A stretch of DNA of 13,048 nucleotides from JAWXCH01 sp034440595. Its GTDB lineage: Bacteria; Planctomycetota; Planctomycetia; Pirellulales; JALHPA01. The stretch lies in the NCBI GenBank assembly GCA_034440595.1, contig JAWXCH010000078.1:1-13048 (forward strand), written 5' to 3'. This document shows, piece by piece, positions 1-7,411 of this stretch; positions within the stretch are counted from its first letter, which is position 1; each line of letters opens with the position of its first letter. A program made the position numbers and the translations under genes. The notes beneath the pieces are model-generated. The model was not told the DNA's origin, made no database searches, and worked only from the letters and a program-made list of their open reading frames with translations.

Positions 1-1
1 C

Positions 2-829
2 TTTCAAGGGACGCCGCAGGAGTTGATTTCGGCCGTGCAACGTGGCTATCTGTACCAGGGACAATGGAACGGAAGGCGACAAATTTATCGTGGTTCAGCG
101 ACTTGGGGAATCCCCGCGGCTCGCTTCATTACTTTTTTGCAGAATCACGATCAGGTCGCCAATTCACTCAATGGGCGACGAATACAGAGTTACACTTCCC
201 CCGGCAGACTGCGTGCGCTGACAACTCTGATGCTGCTGGCACCGCAAACTCCGCTGCTGTTTATGGGGCAAGAATTCTGCTCGTCGCAGCCGTTCTTGTA
301 CTTTGCCGATCATCACGAAGAACTTTCCAAGGTGATTCGACAGGGGCGTGCCGAGAGTCTGCATCAGTTTCAGACGGCCCGGTCGCCAGAGATGAATCTC
401 TTTTTTGCCGATCCTGGTTCCATCGAAACTTTTGAAAAGTGCAAACTCGACTGGCAGCAGTACGAAACAAACCACGAGGTGGTCGATATGCATCGTGATT
501 TGCTGCGCTTACGCAAGAGTGACCCGGTCTTCTCGCGGCAAGATGCAACCACAATTCATGGAGCGGTCTTGGCCGCTGAGGCTTTTGCACTGCGATATCA
601 CGGGCCGGATGGGGATGATCGGCTGCTGATCGTTAATCTTGGCCGCGATCTATACTGGAACAATCTTGCGGAACCGCTATTGGCACCGCGGCAGGGTACC
701 GATTGGAGCCTGTTATTCTCCACGGGAAACCCGCGCTACGGTGGACCAGGCATTGGAATATTAGATACGCAGCGGTGGCATGTTCCAGGGCATGCGGCAT
801 TGGTGCTGCAACCGGTTGGGGTAACGTAA
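2..829 (+). CDS. treZ: Malto-oligosyltrehalose trehalohydrolase, C-terminal part (5' end outside window)
   Basis: This is the C-terminal 275 residues of a GH13 glycoside hydrolase, most likely TreZ, the cytoplasmic enzyme that releases trehalose from maltooligosyl-trehalose in the TreY-TreZ pathway. The frame is open from base 2, so the start lies off the left edge; a TTG at 23 is internal and not a believable start. FLQNHDQVAN (Asp at 149-151) is GH13 conserved region IV, with the transition-state-stabilising Asp. PLLFMGQEF is the characteristic TreZ/branching-enzyme segment after it. The last ~90 residues, with LLIVNLGRDL and a terminal beta-sandwich, fit the DUF3459-type C-terminal domain of TreZ. 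The catalytic nucleophile and general acid would be upstream and cannot be checked. It ends in TAA and converges on the respiratory operon, with no functional link to it. A related GH13 such as a glycogen branching enzyme is less likely, given the NHDQVAN and MGQEF wording. Confidence 0.85.
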   Translation, partial: FQGTPQELISAVQRGYLYQGQWNGRRQIYRGSATWGIPAARFITFLQNHDQVANSLNGRRIQSYTSPGRLRALTTLMLLAPQTPLLFMGQEFCSSQPFLYFADHHEELSKVIRQGRAESLHQFQTARSPEMNLFFADPGSIETFEKCKLDWQQYETNHEVVDMHRDLLRLRKSDPVFSRQDATTIHGAVLAAEAFALRYHGPDGDDRLLIVNLGRDLYWNNLAEPLLAPRQGTDWSLLFSTGNPRYGGPGIGILDTQRWHVPGHAALVLQPVGVT

Positions 830-1000
830 TTCAACGTATCCTGGACGATTTTGAACGGGCATGCGATTGCGATTAGCACATAGATTGCCCACTTGCTTCA
901 CCTCTCCCGCTTGCGGGAGAGGTCGTCGCCCCAGCGACGGGTGAGGGTGCGTTGTTAAGGGCGCGTTGATGAGCCGAAAACGCAGTCGACAGTGTAAGAC
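830..1000. other. Intergenic region between convergent treZ and ctaF
   Basis: These 171 bases separate two converging genes, so no promoter is needed here. The main content is the double hairpin at 898-944. A weaker inverted repeat, GCGTT at 963-967 with AACGC at 979-983 (11-nt loop), lies just downstream of the ctaF stop in its own reading direction. I see no T-rich tract typical of a strong intrinsic terminator on either strand and no convincing small gene. A frame open on the - strand across this region is a shadow that runs into ctaF. Confidence 0.6.
898..944. repeat. Double-hairpin palindromic element, probable dispersed intergenic repeat
   Basis: Two perfect inverted repeats stand side by side. 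The first pairs CCTCTCCCGC (901-910) with GCGGGAGAGG (913-922) around a 2-nt TT centre. The second pairs CGTCGC (924-929) with GCGACG (934-939) around CCCA. TCACC (898-902) can also pair with GGTGA (940-944), competing with or enclosing the two stems. GC-rich elements with a CTCTCCCGC/GCGGGAGAG core are, from memory, common dispersed intergenic repeats in many bacterial genomes; only one copy is visible here. Sitting between convergent genes, it could act as a bidirectional transcription barrier or 3'-end stabiliser, but it lacks a U-tract. Structure is seen; repeat status and function are inferred. Confidence 0.6.
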
Positions 1001-1357
1001 TTAGTGCCCAGCCTCTTTTCCCGGCTGTGGCGTCGGACTTTCCAACTCGGGCAGCAATACCGGATGAGTTCCCAGCGGATTCGGTTTCCAGTCGCGTGTG
1101 CCGTAGTCGGTAAACGTCAGACCGAGCAAGATCAGCAGCCAAACGACGCTCCCTCCGGCGGTCAGCCAGGTCAGGCGCGGTGAATCCCAAACGTGCATGA
1201 AGAACAGCACGACTAGCACCGCCTTGATCGTGGCAATCAACATGGTCAGCGCCAGGTTGAAGCGACCGATATGGTGAAACGATGCAAAGATCGTCGCCCC
1301 CATCAGGGCCAGCAAGATTGCAAAGATGATTGTATAGGTGCGAACTTGCGCGGACAT
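1001..1357 (-). CDS. ctaF: Cytochrome c oxidase subunit IV (caa3-type, small membrane subunit)
   Basis: This 118-residue protein is the small subunit IV of the caa3 oxygen reductase, in the inner membrane. Three hydrophobic segments are visible at about residues 8-26, 33-54 and 62-84. FFMHVWDSPRL after the second segment and LTFTDYGTRDW after the third match the wording of the prokaryotic COX4 family. The C-terminal ~30 residues are polar and Pro/Glu-rich. It is non-catalytic and is thought to support assembly or stability of subunit I. It is the last gene of the operon, 37 nt after ctaE. The ATG at 1357 begins right before the first membrane segment, so it is the natural start, although no good Shine-Dalgarno sequence precedes it. 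Confidence 0.9.
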   Translation of the reverse strand: MSAQVRTYTIIFAILLALMGATIFASFHHIGRFNLALTMLIATIKAVLVVLFFMHVWDSPRLTWLTAGGSVVWLLILLGLTFTDYGTRDWKPNPLGTHPVLLPELESPTPQPGKEAGH

Positions 1358-1394
1358 GGCAACACCGGTGCTCTAAAAAAACAGAAACGCCTGA

Positions 1395-2087
1395 CTAACT
1401 ACGATCCACCAGGTACAACAGCGGGAACAAAAATATCCAGATGATATCGACAAAGTGCCAGTACAGCCCGGCTAACTCCACGGACACAAAATTTCCACCG
1501 GTGTACCGGCCTTGCCGAGCAAACCACAGCAAATACACAAATATTCCAATTCCGATGATCATGTGCAGCGCATGCACTCCGGTCATCGCAAAATAGAGGC
1601 CAAAAAACAGCTTCGCCTGCTGTGGCTCAGGACCGTGGTAATCAAATGCCCAGCCAGCAACCGGAACTAACTGATGGCCCGGCTGGAATTTCTCGCTATA
1701 TTCGTAAGCCTTGATTCCCAAAAACACCACGCCGAGCAGCAGTGTGGCCGCAAGCAACCGAACTAGCATTTTGCGGTTGCCTAGATGCGCCGCGTGAACG
1801 GCCAGCGCCACCGTGAAGCTACTTGCCAGCAGGACAACAGTATTGATGGCACCAGCCCACAGATTCAACAGACGGCTGCTGGCATCAAAAGCCGGCGTGA
1901 ATTGGTAGCGGTACACCATGTACACCAAGAACATGCCCCCAAAGAACATGACTTCGGTCACCAGGAACAGCCACATCCCCAGCGACTTTGACTGGTACTC
2001 TTGTTGCCAGTCGTCGAAGTGATGTGCGAACTCCAGGCCGGTGTGCCCGTGAGGATCGTCAGTGGATAATGCTTCCGGGGTATGCAT
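1395..2087 (-). CDS. ctaE: Cytochrome c oxidase subunit III
   Basis: This 230-residue integral membrane protein is subunit III of the haem-copper oxidase. About five transmembrane segments are visible (around 36-60, 76-98, 108-126, 159-190 and 205-228), the usual five-helix bacterial form that lacks the first two helices of the mitochondrial protein. Family signatures are LGMWLFLVTEVMFFGG (Glu45), GIKAYEYS, FAMTGVHALHMIIG (His172, His175) and ELAGLYWHFVDIIWIFLFP (Glu204, Trp210, His211, Asp214). It is not redox-active; it stabilises subunit I and its proton uptake path. The start ATG at 2087 lies inside the end of ctaD, giving a 29-nt overlap with the ctaD stop at 2059. No strong Shine-Dalgarno motif precedes it, so translational coupling to ctaD is plausible. 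The N-terminal 30 residues are hydrophilic and His/Asp-rich. Confidence 0.95.
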   Translation of the reverse strand: MHTPEALSTDDPHGHTGLEFAHHFDDWQQEYQSKSLGMWLFLVTEVMFFGGMFLVYMVYRYQFTPAFDASSRLLNLWAGAINTVVLLASSFTVALAVHAAHLGNRKMLVRLLAATLLLGVVFLGIKAYEYSEKFQPGHQLVPVAGWAFDYHGPEPQQAKLFFGLYFAMTGVHALHMIIGIGIFVYLLWFARQGRYTGGNFVSVELAGLYWHFVDIIWIFLFPLLYLVDRS

Positions 2088-3702
2088 AAGCTTCGTAATC
2101 TACAATGGGTGTTTTGGTAAAATTCTCTGTCGGCGGAGGGGAGGTCGTCTGCCATTCCAGGCCAATCGCATTCCAAGGATTATCCCCCGCGGGCTTGCCG
2201 TATTTCAGCGACCAGAGCAGGTAGCACATCGGAAACAGATAGGCGAAACCTAGAATCGAGGCACCTGCCGACGACATGACGTTGAGCACCTGAAAACCGT
2301 CGGGGTACACATGATACCGTCGCGGCATACCCAGGTAACCGAGAATGAACTGCGGAAAGAACGTCAAGTTGAAGCCGACAAAGACCAGGACTGCGGAGAT
2401 GCGTGCCCAGAGTTCAGGGTACATCCGTCCGGTCATCTTGGGCCACCAGTAGTGAATCCCACCGAGGTAGGCCATGACCGTTCCACCGACCATAATGTAG
2501 TGAAAATGCGCGACGATAAAGTAGGTATCATGCACATGCACATCCACGGCCAAGGCCGACAGAAACAGGCCGGTCATACCGCCCACGGTGAATAACCCAA
2601 TAAATCCCGCGGCATACAGCAGAGGCGTATCAAACGTGACGGTCCCTTTGTATAAGGTGGCTGTCCAGTTGAAGACCTTGATCGCAGAAGGAATGGCAAT
2701 CAAAAAGCTGAGGAACGAAAAGACCATCCCTTCATAAATGCTTTGCCCGCTGACGAACATGTGATGTCCCCAGACGAGGAAGCTGAGCACCGCGATGGCC
2801 ACGCTGGCGAAGGCCACAAAGCGGTAGCCAAAGACGCGATTGCGCGAGAAGGTAGCGACTAACTCGCTAACGACTCCCATCGCGGGCAAGACCATGATGT
2901 ACACCGCCGGATGCGAATAGAACCAAAACAGGTGCTGAAACAGAATCGGATCTCCACCCAGTCGCGGATCAAAAATGCCGATGCCAAAGCCGCGCTCGAT
3001 CGCAACCAGCAAAATGGCGATGGCTACCACTGGTGTTCCCAGGACCATGATCAGGCTGGTGGCGTAGTTCGACCAGACGAATAACGGCAGGCGGAACCAG
3101 GTCATACCTGGGGCGCGCATTTTGTGAACGGTCACCAGAATATTCAGCCCGGTCAAGATGGACGAAAAGCCGGTAATGAAAATGCCGACGGCGGTGGCCA
3201 TCACGTAAGTATTGCTATAAGTGCTGCTGTACGGGGTGTAAAAAGTCCAGCCGGTATCCACACCGCCGGCTAGCATGACATAGATAGTGAACGCTCCGCC
3301 GACCATATACAGATACCAGCTCAGTAAATTGAGCCGTGGAAATGCCAGATCGCGCGCACCGATCATGATCGGAATCAAAAAGTTTCCCAGAACCGCCGGA
3401 ATGGCAGGAATCAGGAAGAAAAAGACCATCGTGATGCCGTGCAGCGTGAACAGCTTGTTGTAGGTATCTGGCTGCAACTCACCCTGCGGAGTCATCAGTT
3501 CTAAGCGAAACAACACCGCCGCCGCTCCTCCGATAAAGAAGAAGAACGTGATCGACATCAGATACAGCAGGCCGATCCGCTTGTGGTCCTTGGTCAGCAA
3601 CCACGAACCGGGGGAATACCGCGAGTTCAGGTAATGCTTTTTAGGCAACGAGGGAGCGGCAAGCTGCGCAGCGGTTGGTTGATTTTTATCTTCTGCACTC
3701 AT
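2059..3702 (-). CDS. ctaD: Cytochrome c oxidase subunit I, A2-type haem-copper oxygen reductase
   Basis: This 547-residue catalytic subunit reduces O2 to water and pumps protons across the inner membrane; roughly twelve transmembrane segments are expected. All metal ligands are visible: His88 and His401 for low-spin haem, His399 for haem a3, His264, His313 and His314 for CuB, with Tyr268 as the cross-linked tyrosine. K-channel residues Ser279 and Lys342 and D-channel residues Asp118 and Asn125 are present. Helix VI reads FYSHPAVY: the Glu of A1-type enzymes is Ala266, and Tyr262-Ser263 precede His264. This is the diagnostic pattern of the A2 subfamily, as in the Rhodothermus marinus caa3 enzyme. 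The Arg461-Arg462 pair near the haem propionates is kept. The ATG at 3702 overlaps the ctaC stop by 4 nt and is preceded by AAGGAG (3713-3718). Confidence 0.97.
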   Translation of the reverse strand: MSAEDKNQPTAAQLAAPSLPKKHYLNSRYSPGSWLLTKDHKRIGLLYLMSITFFFFIGGAAAVLFRLELMTPQGELQPDTYNKLFTLHGITMVFFFLIPAIPAVLGNFLIPIMIGARDLAFPRLNLLSWYLYMVGGAFTIYVMLAGGVDTGWTFYTPYSSTYSNTYVMATAVGIFITGFSSILTGLNILVTVHKMRAPGMTWFRLPLFVWSNYATSLIMVLGTPVVAIAILLVAIERGFGIGIFDPRLGGDPILFQHLFWFYSHPAVYIMVLPAMGVVSELVATFSRNRVFGYRFVAFASVAIAVLSFLVWGHHMFVSGQSIYEGMVFSFLSFLIAIPSAIKVFNWTATLYKGTVTFDTPLLYAAGFIGLFTVGGMTGLFLSALAVDVHVHDTYFIVAHFHYIMVGGTVMAYLGGIHYWWPKMTGRMYPELWARISAVLVFVGFNLTFFPQFILGYLGMPRRYHVYPDGFQVLNVMSSAGASILGFAYLFPMCYLLWSLKYGKPAGDNPWNAIGLEWQTTSPPPTENFTKTPIVDYEAYAYPGSIIH

Positions 3703-4664
3703 TCCGTCTTCTCTCCTTGCGCGGCCGGGGCCTGCTGCGTCATCGACTTCATATAGGCGATGATCTGCATGACCGCTTCCTCGCTCAACTGACCTTCGTA
3801 CGTCGGCATAATTGGCTGGTAGCCCTCCACCACCTGCGCCGCTGGGGTATAGATCGATTTGCGGATGTAATCGTCATCCACTTTCACCACGCGACCGTTG
3901 TTCAGCCGCACTTGCTTACCAAAGATACCGATAAGCGATGGACCTCGCCCACGCGTGCCATCCAGCGTATGGCAACTGCCGCAGCGATACTGTTCAAACA
4001 ACTTGGCACCGGTTACCTCGGGCGGCTCATTGGTCGTTCCGCCAGCCAGCCAGTTTTGATATTCGTTTGGCTCCATGACCACGACCTTGCCAATCATCTG
4101 CGAATGCTCGGTGCCACAGTACTCGGCGCAGAACAATTGAAATTCGCCTTCCTTCGTCGGCTCAAACCACAGCGTGCTGTAGCGACCGGGTATCACATCT
4201 TGCTTGAGGCGAAACGCCGGCACATAAAAGCTGTGAATCACATCCTGACTGATCATTTTCAACCGTACAGGTTGATTCATTGGGACGTGTAACGTGTCGA
4301 CTTCGCGGCGTCCGCTCGGCTGCTGAAGCTTCCACATCCACTGTTCGGCAACGACGGTTATTTCCGTCGCATTATCCGGCGGACGATAAATCTTGAAAAA
4401 GAGCGACGCCCCCCAGAAGAAAATAAACAGCAAAATGGGGATGGGGAACAGAATCCACGAAAGCTCAAGCCAGATCGGTGCCGGATGCTGCAAGCGGTCG
4501 ACGTGGCGATTTCCACGGCGGTACTTGATGGCAAAATAGAGAATCAACCCGGCGACCAGGACCGAGAAGAAGATCGTCAGACCGATCAAGAAGAAGTACA
4601 GCTCGTCGACGCTGGAGGCGACGCTGGAGGCTGCTTCAGGAAATAGTTGAAACTCTTTATTCAT
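3699..4664 (-). CDS. ctaC: Cytochrome c oxidase subunit II with fused C-terminal cytochrome c (caa3-type)
   Basis: This 321-residue subunit receives electrons and passes them to subunit I. Two N-terminal transmembrane segments (about 23-46 and 65-90) anchor a periplasmic cupredoxin domain. The CuA site is complete: His144, then CAEYCGTEHSQM giving Cys179, Glu181, Cys183, His187 and Met190. The aromatic EQWMWKL segment (Trp109/Trp111) corresponds to the usual electron-entry region. From about residue 215 a class I cytochrome c domain follows, with haem motif CGSCH (Cys228, Cys231, His232) and a likely axial Met286 in GYQPIMPTY. This fusion defines the caa3 type and removes the need for a soluble cytochrome c. 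The ATG at 4664 starts 11 nt after the sco stop; no clear Shine-Dalgarno is seen. No cleavable lipoprotein signal is apparent. Confidence 0.96.
   Translation of the reverse strand: MNKEFQLFPEAASSVASSVDELYFFLIGLTIFFSVLVAGLILYFAIKYRRGNRHVDRLQHPAPIWLELSWILFPIPILLFIFFWGASLFFKIYRPPDNATEITVVAEQWMWKLQQPSGRREVDTLHVPMNQPVRLKMISQDVIHSFYVPAFRLKQDVIPGRYSTLWFEPTKEGEFQLFCAEYCGTEHSQMIGKVVVMEPNEYQNWLAGGTTNEPPEVTGAKLFEQYRCGSCHTLDGTRGRGPSLIGIFGKQVRLNNGRVVKVDDDYIRKSIYTPAAQVVEGYQPIMPTYEGQLSEEAVMQIIAYMKSMTQQAPAAQGEKTE
3713..3718 (-). promoter_or_regulatory. Shine-Dalgarno of ctaD
   Basis: AAGGAG on the - strand lies 10 nt before the ATG at 3702, inside the end of ctaC. It supports this start and the 4-nt ATGA stop/start overlap. 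Confidence 0.65.
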
Positions 4665-4675
4665 ACCAATCTGGT

Positions 4676-5644
4676 TCAGATTCCTGGGGCAGACGAAACA
4701 CCGGCCGCGCTGAGCGCCTGCCGTCTTGAGCGACGCTCACGGCGGAGTGAGAGCAATATATACGAAATGATTCCCACGACAGTCAGTACACCTGCGACCC
4801 GCACCAAGGCAAAAATCGCCAAGCCGTAACGTCCCTGGATAGGGTCGTAGTGAAAGCAATACAGCAAGATCTGTTGGACAGGTGAGCCGATTTCACCCGC
4901 CGAGGCATCAATCAGGCCGAGCGTGATATCGCGCGTGTTGTAATCGATGCCGTAGAAATACCGCGACAAGCGCCCGGTGGGAGTGACCAGCATAATACCG
5001 CTGGCATGCGCGTACTGCTTGGACTCATCGTGATATTGATACTGAAAGCCAACCGCGTCGGCCAGTGCGCGAATGTTCTTTTCGGAGCCAACCAAAAAAT
5101 GCCACCCGTTGCGACCTTCCTGACGGCGGTAGCGCGCGGTGTAAGCGTCTTGTTTGGCTTTGGCCAGGTCAGGGGTCTCGGTCGGATCAAAGCTCACGAC
5201 CACTATGTCGTAATCCTTGCCGGTGACAAAGTCGATGGCGTTGCTACAGTTTGAGACACCGTTGAGCACTTCATTGCAGAGTCGAGGGCACTTGTAGTAG
5301 GCCAGTACCAGCAGCACCGGACGCTCGCCAAAAAAGTCCTTGAGCGGACGCTTAGCGCCGCTGCCATCTTGAAAAACCAGGTCCAAGGGAAGTTGCTGAT
5401 CCAGTCGCTGAACGAAATCGACCTTAGTCAACAATGAGGCCTGCGGCGGAAGAAGTTTTTCCGGCGCATGTTTTGGTTTGTCGGAAATTTCAGCAGAGTG
5501 TGGGCCGGCGGTTGGTATGGCAGGTGCCTCTGCCGTTGCGGCAATACTACGCACGGGCAATGCGATCGACAGCAATAGGAGTGCGGTTAACCAGGACGCT
5601 GCTCGAACCGAACTGCAACACGATTTAATTGTACAGGGAGTCAT
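4676..5644 (-). CDS. sco1: SCO1/SenC/PrrC-family copper chaperone with C-terminal membrane anchor
   Basis: This 322-residue thioredoxin-fold protein belongs to the SCO family, which delivers copper to, or reduces, the CuA site of oxidase subunit II. The copper-binding set is visible: KCPRLC supplies Cys119 and Cys123, and YAHASG supplies His213. VVVSFDPTETPDLAK is the typical SCO strand after it. A hydrophobic N-terminal stretch (about 16-36), ending in a likely signal-peptidase region, points to export. A second strong membrane segment at about 273-299 followed by an Arg-rich tail (RRERRSRR) predicts a C-terminal anchor with a cytoplasmic tail. SCO proteins are more usually N-anchored and about 200 residues long. 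It lies directly upstream of ctaC, its expected client. The ATG at 5644 overlaps the previous stop by 4 nt and has GGAGGG at 5651-5656. Confidence 0.93.
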   Translation of the reverse strand: MTPCTIKSCCSSVRAASWLTALLLLSIALPVRSIAATAEAPAIPTAGPHSAEISDKPKHAPEKLLPPQASLLTKVDFVQRLDQQLPLDLVFQDGSGAKRPLKDFFGERPVLLVLAYYKCPRLCNEVLNGVSNCSNAIDFVTGKDYDIVVVSFDPTETPDLAKAKQDAYTARYRRQEGRNGWHFLVGSEKNIRALADAVGFQYQYHDESKQYAHASGIMLVTPTGRLSRYFYGIDYNTRDITLGLIDASAGEIGSPVQQILLYCFHYDPIQGRYGLAIFALVRVAGVLTVVGIISYILLSLRRERRSRRQALSAAGVSSAPGI

Positions 5645-6261
5645 TGCGTTCCCTCCGACTTGGCTGGGCTGGCAGCAGGTTCAGCAGGGGCGGACTTTGC
5701 ACCGGAATCGACTGGTGGAACAGCAACTGGCGAGGTTACATCTGCTGGAGGTGCATCAGCCGGCGCAGCATCGGCCTTAGCTGCTTCCGTTTTCGCAGCG
5801 TCAGTTTTCAATGGCGGCCATTTGGGCAGGCCTTTTTCCAGCACCAGCGACATGGCAGTCTTGATCGGGATTCGCGCCAGCTTTTCGGTTTCGTCGACCC
5901 AGCCAAGAGTCTGTAGATCGGCCTCTTGTTGCTTGCGAAAAGTGACCATATCGGCGACGTCCGAAACCTGCAGATTCGGCTTCGGCGGATTCTCCGGTCG
6001 CAATTTGGCCAGTGGCGAGACTGGGGGATCGTTAAGCGTCGCTTCTGCGGAGTAATGGTCAAACAGCCATCCCAAGAACAGCACGGTCGCCAAAATGACC
6101 GCGACCATACCGATCAAAAAGTAGAAGATACCTCCTGTGCTGACGTCGCTGATCTCGTGACCGGCGGCCAGTGCTACGTCAAATTCGCGCTGCTCCTCGT
6201 TTGATCGCTCCGTGTTCGGAACGTGGGTATGCACCGTGTCTGGCTTCAATTCATCAGCCAT
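5641..6261 (-). CDS. Single-TM protein of unknown function between actF and sco
   Basis: I do not assign a known function to this 206-residue protein. Residues 1-40 are acidic and hydrophilic, one transmembrane helix spans about 43-66, and a conserved-looking core follows (about 95-147) with LGWVDETEKLARIPI and AMSLVLEKGLP. The last ~55 residues are a low-complexity Ala/Pro/Lys tail. I recall similar GWVD...RIPI..AM proteins in ACIII or cytochrome oxidase clusters of other phyla, but this is memory, not a search. Charge around the helix and the lack of a signal peptide suggest the core faces the periplasm. The start at 6261 is chosen over an upstream in-frame start at 6357, because GGGAGG at 6271-6276 precedes it and the longer form would overlap actF by over 100 nt. 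The chosen form overlaps actF by 8 nt. It may be an accessory or linking subunit of ACIII or caa3. Confidence 0.85.
   Translation of the reverse strand: MADELKPDTVHTHVPNTERSNEEQREFDVALAAGHEISDVSTGGIFYFLIGMVAVILATVLFLGWLFDHYSAEATLNDPPVSPLAKLRPENPPKPNLQVSDVADMVTFRKQQEADLQTLGWVDETEKLARIPIKTAMSLVLEKGLPKWPPLKTDAAKTEAAKADAAPADAPPADVTSPVAVPPVDSGAKSAPAEPAASPAKSEGTQ
5651..5656 (-). promoter_or_regulatory. Shine-Dalgarno of sco1
   Basis: GGAGGG on the - strand lies 6 nt before the ATG at 5644, inside the end of the preceding gene. It fixes the sco start at the 4-nt ATGA overlap. Confidence 0.65.
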
Positions 6262-7411
6262 GTGCCAGTACCTCCCGTTTCTTGGATGGCGCGGTGGCCA
6301 TTGCTTCCGGCGGAAGTTGCCAGGCAAACAGCGCCAGCCAAACGCCGCCGATGGCAACCGTCAAAGCCAGATCGAGCCACGGAATAAAGTAGGTATCACG
6401 TTTGAAGGCTGGTTCGATCAGCCACACGGTGTCCAACCAACGCATGACCAGAATCCAGAGCGCAACGGCGGCCAGCGTGTTGGGGTTTCGTTTGACCTCG
6501 CGCCCCAGCAAGATGCAAAACGGCAACATGAAGTGAAACACCGGAATGACAAACGCCAAGATTTGCCAGCCATGTTCGATGCGAGCAATGTACCAGACAT
6601 TGTCCTCCGGAAGGTTGCCATACCAGATAATCAAGAACTGCGAAAACGCCATATAGGTCCAGAGCATAACAAATCCGAGCAGCAACTTGCCCAGGTCGTG
6701 CAACTGCTGCGGCGAGGCCACCTGCCCAACGCGATTGAGTTTGGGCCAGTACACGGTGGCGACAATTCCGAAAGCCAATGCCGCCAGGCCTTGCGAGACC
6801 ATGAACTGCACCCCATAGATCGCCGACCACCAATGTGGCTCCAGCGACATTCCCCAATCGACCGAGGCAAATGTCACGGCCAGTCCACTGAGGCCTAGCC
6901 CCAGGCCGCTGATGACACGTTCGCGGCGTGCCTGATCTTCACTTGGAGCCGACTTGCGTCTTGCTTGCCAGCGAACAAAAAAGGCCAGTGACAACCAGAT
7001 TAAGAAGTAAATTCCAGTCCGCAAAACAAAGTCGTACCAATTTAGATACGGCTCTTTGTGCTGCAAAATGGGATCGTTCTGCACCACAAGCGGATCGGAC
7101 CAGACATAAATTTTCTGCATGCCGATGACAATCGGAACAAATAGCACGGCGACCAGCGGCATTGTGCCAGCAGCAGCCAACAGTGTGCGGCGGATGGCCC
7201 AGCCCCAGGCACCGCCGGTCAGGTTATGTAACAACAACAATGTCATACTGCCGACACTGAGCGCTACCCAGAACAACCAGGCCACCAGATAGGACCGAAA
7301 GAACTGGTCTGGGTCGTTCATCCAGCCGACGACGACCAATGCTACGGCGATGAGCGTGACGACGGCCAGGACGCGGCCGTAGGCAGGTTTCTCTTGTGAG
7401 TTAGTTGCCAT
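6254..7411 (-). CDS. actF: Alternative complex III subunit ActF (NrfD/PsrC-like membrane protein)
   Basis: ActF is one of the two large NrfD-like membrane subunits of ACIII. This 385-residue protein has about ten hydrophobic segments, starting at about residues 13-30 and 40-62. Signatures I recognise are GGAWGWAIRR near residue 66, DWGMSLEPHWWSAIYG (185-200) and FSQFLIIWYGNLPEDN (256-271), all typical of ActF/quinol:cytochrome c oxidoreductase membrane subunits. It carries no haem or cluster motif; from the known ACIII structures it is a structural paralogue of ActC and may contribute to proton translocation. The ATG at 7411 overlaps the actE stop by one base (TAATG) and has AAGGAG at 7422-7427. 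The stop at 6254 overlaps the next gene by 8 nt. The C-terminus ends in a short basic tail. Confidence 0.93.
   Translation of the reverse strand: MATNSQEKPAYGRVLAVVTLIAVALVVVGWMNDPDQFFRSYLVAWLFWVALSVGSMTLLLLHNLTGGAWGWAIRRTLLAAAGTMPLVAVLFVPIVIGMQKIYVWSDPLVVQNDPILQHKEPYLNWYDFVLRTGIYFLIWLSLAFFVRWQARRKSAPSEDQARRERVISGLGLGLSGLAVTFASVDWGMSLEPHWWSAIYGVQFMVSQGLAALAFGIVATVYWPKLNRVGQVASPQQLHDLGKLLLGFVMLWTYMAFSQFLIIWYGNLPEDNVWYIARIEHGWQILAFVIPVFHFMLPFCILLGREVKRNPNTLAAVALWILVMRWLDTVWLIEPAFKRDTYFIPWLDLALTVAIGGVWLALFAWQLPPEAMATAPSKKREVLAHG
6271..6276 (-). promoter_or_regulatory. Shine-Dalgarno deciding the start of the gene at 6261
   Basis: GGGAGG on the - strand is 9 nt upstream of the ATG at 6261. This site selects the short form (206 residues) over the in-frame start at 6357, whose extra 32 residues are read through actF coding sequence in another frame. 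Confidence 0.7.

Noticed and set aside
3675..4292. Open frame of 205 codons on the + strand opposite ctaC.
   Set aside because: It is antisense to the CuA and cytochrome c domains, has no ribosome binding site or family match, and is explained by codon bias of the real gene.
6262..6357. Longer N-terminus for the protein at 5641-6261, starting at 6357.
   Set aside because: The extra residues are read out of frame through the end of actF, look basic and random, and a good Shine-Dalgarno precedes 6261 instead.
6212..6898. Long open frame of 228 codons on the + strand opposite actF.
   Set aside because: It lies antisense to a gene with clear family motifs. Its translation is rich in Arg, Gln, His and Asn with no recognisable domain, as expected for the reverse of a membrane-protein gene.
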